Part shown: in pieces, positions 62,357 through 64,000 of the stretch
How positions within the stretch are numbered: position 1 is the stretch's first letter
Layout of the letters: the number at the start of each line of letters is the position of its first letter
Program-made: the position numbers and the translations under genes
From: Cryomorphaceae bacterium
GTDB lineage: Bacteria > Bacteroidota > Bacteroidia > Flavobacteriales > UBA7430
DNA length: 64,000 nt
Direction of reading: 5' to 3'
Assembly (NCBI GenBank): GCA_019649675.1
Contig: BOWN01000003.1
Coordinates: 62,001-126,000 of the forward strand
The notes under the pieces: model-generated
Told to the model about the DNA's origin: nothing
The model's input: only the letters and a program-made list of their open reading frames with translations
Databases searched by the model: none

Positions 62357-63816
62357 ATGTATACGGTTACTAAAAATACGAAGCTTACTTCATTAGTACT
62401 AATGCTTATTGGTGTTGTTGCCTTGGGTTATGGATTTATTCAAGGTGCAGGACACCATACAGATGAGGAAGTTTCACACCAAATTGAGGCATTTGCTCAT
62501 GATCTACAACTTCATATGGTTGATCATAATGATTCTAATCATGATATAAATTAAAAGGTTTTCAATAAAATCTACTTATAATCATCATAGTAACGAAGAG
62601 ACTAATTTTGCACCGTTATTTCATAAAATTGAAGAAGAATTTCATTTGCATTTTACAAAAGAGGAAATGATGGAGGCTCATGATGTTAAGCATGTTATTC
62701 ATGCTACATACATGCATTACACGCAAAGCTCAGCGACCATGGTCGAGTTTACTGGTTGCAGCTATTTTCTTTTAGGTGCTTCTTTATTGTCTGTCTTTTT
62801 TCTTGCTCTGCAGTATGTTGCAGAGGTTGGTTGGTCAGCTATATTGAAACGTGTATTTATGGCTATTGGGTCTTTTTTACCATATGTAGCTGTAGTGATA
62901 TTATTGATTATTTTGACAGGGGGTCTACATATGTTTGGCAATCATACATATCATTGGATGGCAGATGGTATAATGGATCCTGAAAGTTCAAATTACGACG
63001 CGATTATTGCTGGTAAAGAGGCTTATTTAAATTTTGGCTTTTTCTTTATTAGAGCTTTAATTTATTTTGCTGGTTGGTTCTGGGCACTTAAAAAATTAAC
63101 GCATTTATCTCTTCAAGAAGATATTCATGGCGGACTTAGTTATTATAATATTAGTAAAAAGATATCTGCAATATTTATAGTCTTTTTTGCTGTTTCTTCT
63201 TCAATGATGGCATGGGATTGGATTATGTCTATTGATACGCACTGGTTCTCTACATTGTTTGGATGGTATGTTTTCTCGAGTATGTTCGTTACCGCTTTGG
63301 TTGTGATATTTATCGTTGTAACACATCTGAAGTCTCGCGGTCAATTAGAGTACTATAATGAAAGTCATCACCATGATTTAGCTAAGTTTATATTTGCTTT
63401 TAGTATTTTTTGGACTTATTTATGGTTTGCCCAATTTATGCTTATATGGTATTCAAATATTCCAGAAGAAGTTACTTATTACATTGCTCGTTTTGACAAT
63501 TATAAATTACCTTTCATGACTGCATTATTCTTTAATTTTGCAGTGCCAATTATCATGTTAATGAGCCGTGATGCAAAACGCATCACTAGTAGGGTTTTGA
63601 TTATTGGTTCTATATTTTAGTGGACATTACTTGGACTTTTGTAATGATTATGCCAGGTACCGTTGGAAGCCATTGGAGTTTTGGATTTGTTGAAATAGGG
63701 CCTTTCTTGGACTTTTAGGTTTGTTTATTCGTGTTGTGACCAATAAGTTGTCTACTATGGAGCTAACACCTAAAAATCATCCAATGCTCGATGAAAGTAA
63801 GCATTTTAACATATAA
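62357..63816 (+). CDS. actF: Alternative complex III subunit ActF, membrane protein, frameshifted
   Basis: MYTVTKNTKLTSLVLMLIGV starts the first helix, followed by a His-rich loop. A shift near 62550 leads to NFAPLFHKIEEEFHLHFTKE. Ten helices follow in the NrfD-like pattern (GSFLPYVAVVILLIILTGGL, SSSMMAWDWIMSIDTHWFS, SIFWTYLWFAQFMLIWYSN). Shifts near 63600-63615 and 63700 restore a C-terminus with MPGTVGSHWSFGFVEIGPFLG and NHPMLDESKHFNI. About 485 residues. It is a paralogue of ActC without a proven quinol site. The cluster ends here with a terminator; no cox genes follow. Confidence 0.92.
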
Positions 63817-63834
63817 GTGTTTAAGAATAGTCTA

Positions 63835-63863
63835 AAAAAAACGCCGATTTCGGCGTTTTTTTG
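63835..63863. terminator. Strong terminator after the act operon
   Basis: ACGCCG and CGGCGT with flanking A6 and T7 make a symmetric hairpin (loop ATTT). It can serve actF and the convergent DUF3127 gene. Confidence 0.9.
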
Positions 63864-63874
63864 TTTAAGAATAT

Positions 63875-64000
63875 TTAGAAAGGTAAGTCGTCTTCAGAAC
63901 TTGCTGGTTCAATTGGCTCTGCTGGAGAATTTTCTCCAGTTGTTGCTTCTTGCATAGCTTCTACTTTTTGAATTCTCCAAGCATCTAAAGTGTTGAATAC
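63875..64000 (-). CDS. DUF3127 family protein (C-terminal part)
   Basis: The frame is open to the window edge, giving 41 residues: VFNTLDAWRIQKVEAMQE, an acidic Ser/Glu/Pro-rich linker and a terminal SSEDDLPF. The WRIxKVE segment and the DDLPF tip match the C-terminus of Bacteroidota DUF3127 proteins, which have an OB-fold-like body. The tip also resembles the SSB tail (this window's Ssb ends EQEDLPF), suggesting a single-stranded DNA-related role. The N-terminus is outside the window. Confidence 0.7.
   Translation of the reverse strand, partial: VFNTLDAWRIQKVEAMQEATTGENSPAEPIEPASSEDDLPF

Overview
The window is AT-rich core chromosome from a member of the Bacteroidota, most likely Flavobacteriia. 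The evidence is the gliding genes gldD, gldE and gldH, three proteins with type IX secretion (T9SS) tails, promoters of the TAnnTTTG type, starts without Shine-Dalgarno sequences, an alternative complex III (act) respiratory cluster, and Bacteroidota families such as DUF6702, DUF4286, DUF2723, GSCFA and DUF3127. I see no phage, IS element, CRISPR array, rRNA or defence island, and no gene-free stretch longer than 300 bases. A striking property is that roughly half of the genes, including essential ones (pgk, serS, rnr, holB, rsmA, rpmA), are split by one or more frameshifts, many in A/T homopolymers. Rejoining the frames restores normal family proteins almost everywhere, so I treat these as single genes and suspect assembly or sequencing indels; coordinates of broken genes span all pieces. 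Layout: 1-3 kb, end of an SPFH protein, ammonium transporter divergent from an Lrp/AsnC regulator. 3-9.6 kb, a secretion and proteolysis block: M1 metallopeptidase, DUF6702 protein, a cysteine-rich secreted protein with thyroglobulin-1, Kunitz, Kazal-like and VWC-like modules, and a convergent secreted M43 metalloprotease. 9.7-16.3 kb, rnr, pheS, small proteins, CvpA family, pgk, nitroreductase. 16.5-21.5 kb, holB, RicT-like PSP1 protein, gldH and a class A penicillin-binding protein. 21.6-23.9 kb, 3-oxoacid CoA-transferase A/B and a D-2-hydroxyacid dehydrogenase. 23.9-30 kb, a minus-strand run serS, lipoprotein, TPR protein, DUF4286, rsmA, mgtE. 30-37 kb, rpmA/rplU, an EamA permease, a cysteine-rich HMA lipoprotein, heme A synthase, then gldD, gldE, ssb and mutY. 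37-44.5 kb, HU/IHF protein, TPR protein, a 30-residue basic protein, rng, recX, prfB, arsC-like, GSCFA, fumC and thioredoxin. 44.5-50.3 kb, a large DUF2723 membrane protein, tRNA-Gln and a secreted thioredoxin-like protein with a T9SS tail. 50.3-55.3 kb, rimP-nusA-infB behind a leader hairpin, and a SPOR protein. 55.5-63.8 kb, actA to actF, then a convergent DUF3127 gene cut by the window edge. The genes join housekeeping (translation, replication, repair), gliding and envelope assembly, secreted proteolysis and aerobic respiration: ACIII oxidises menaquinol and passes electrons via c hemes to a heme-copper oxidase whose heme a would come from ctaA. The least ordinary locus is the putative protease-inhibitor mosaic at 6.0-7.3 kb facing a secreted metalloprotease.
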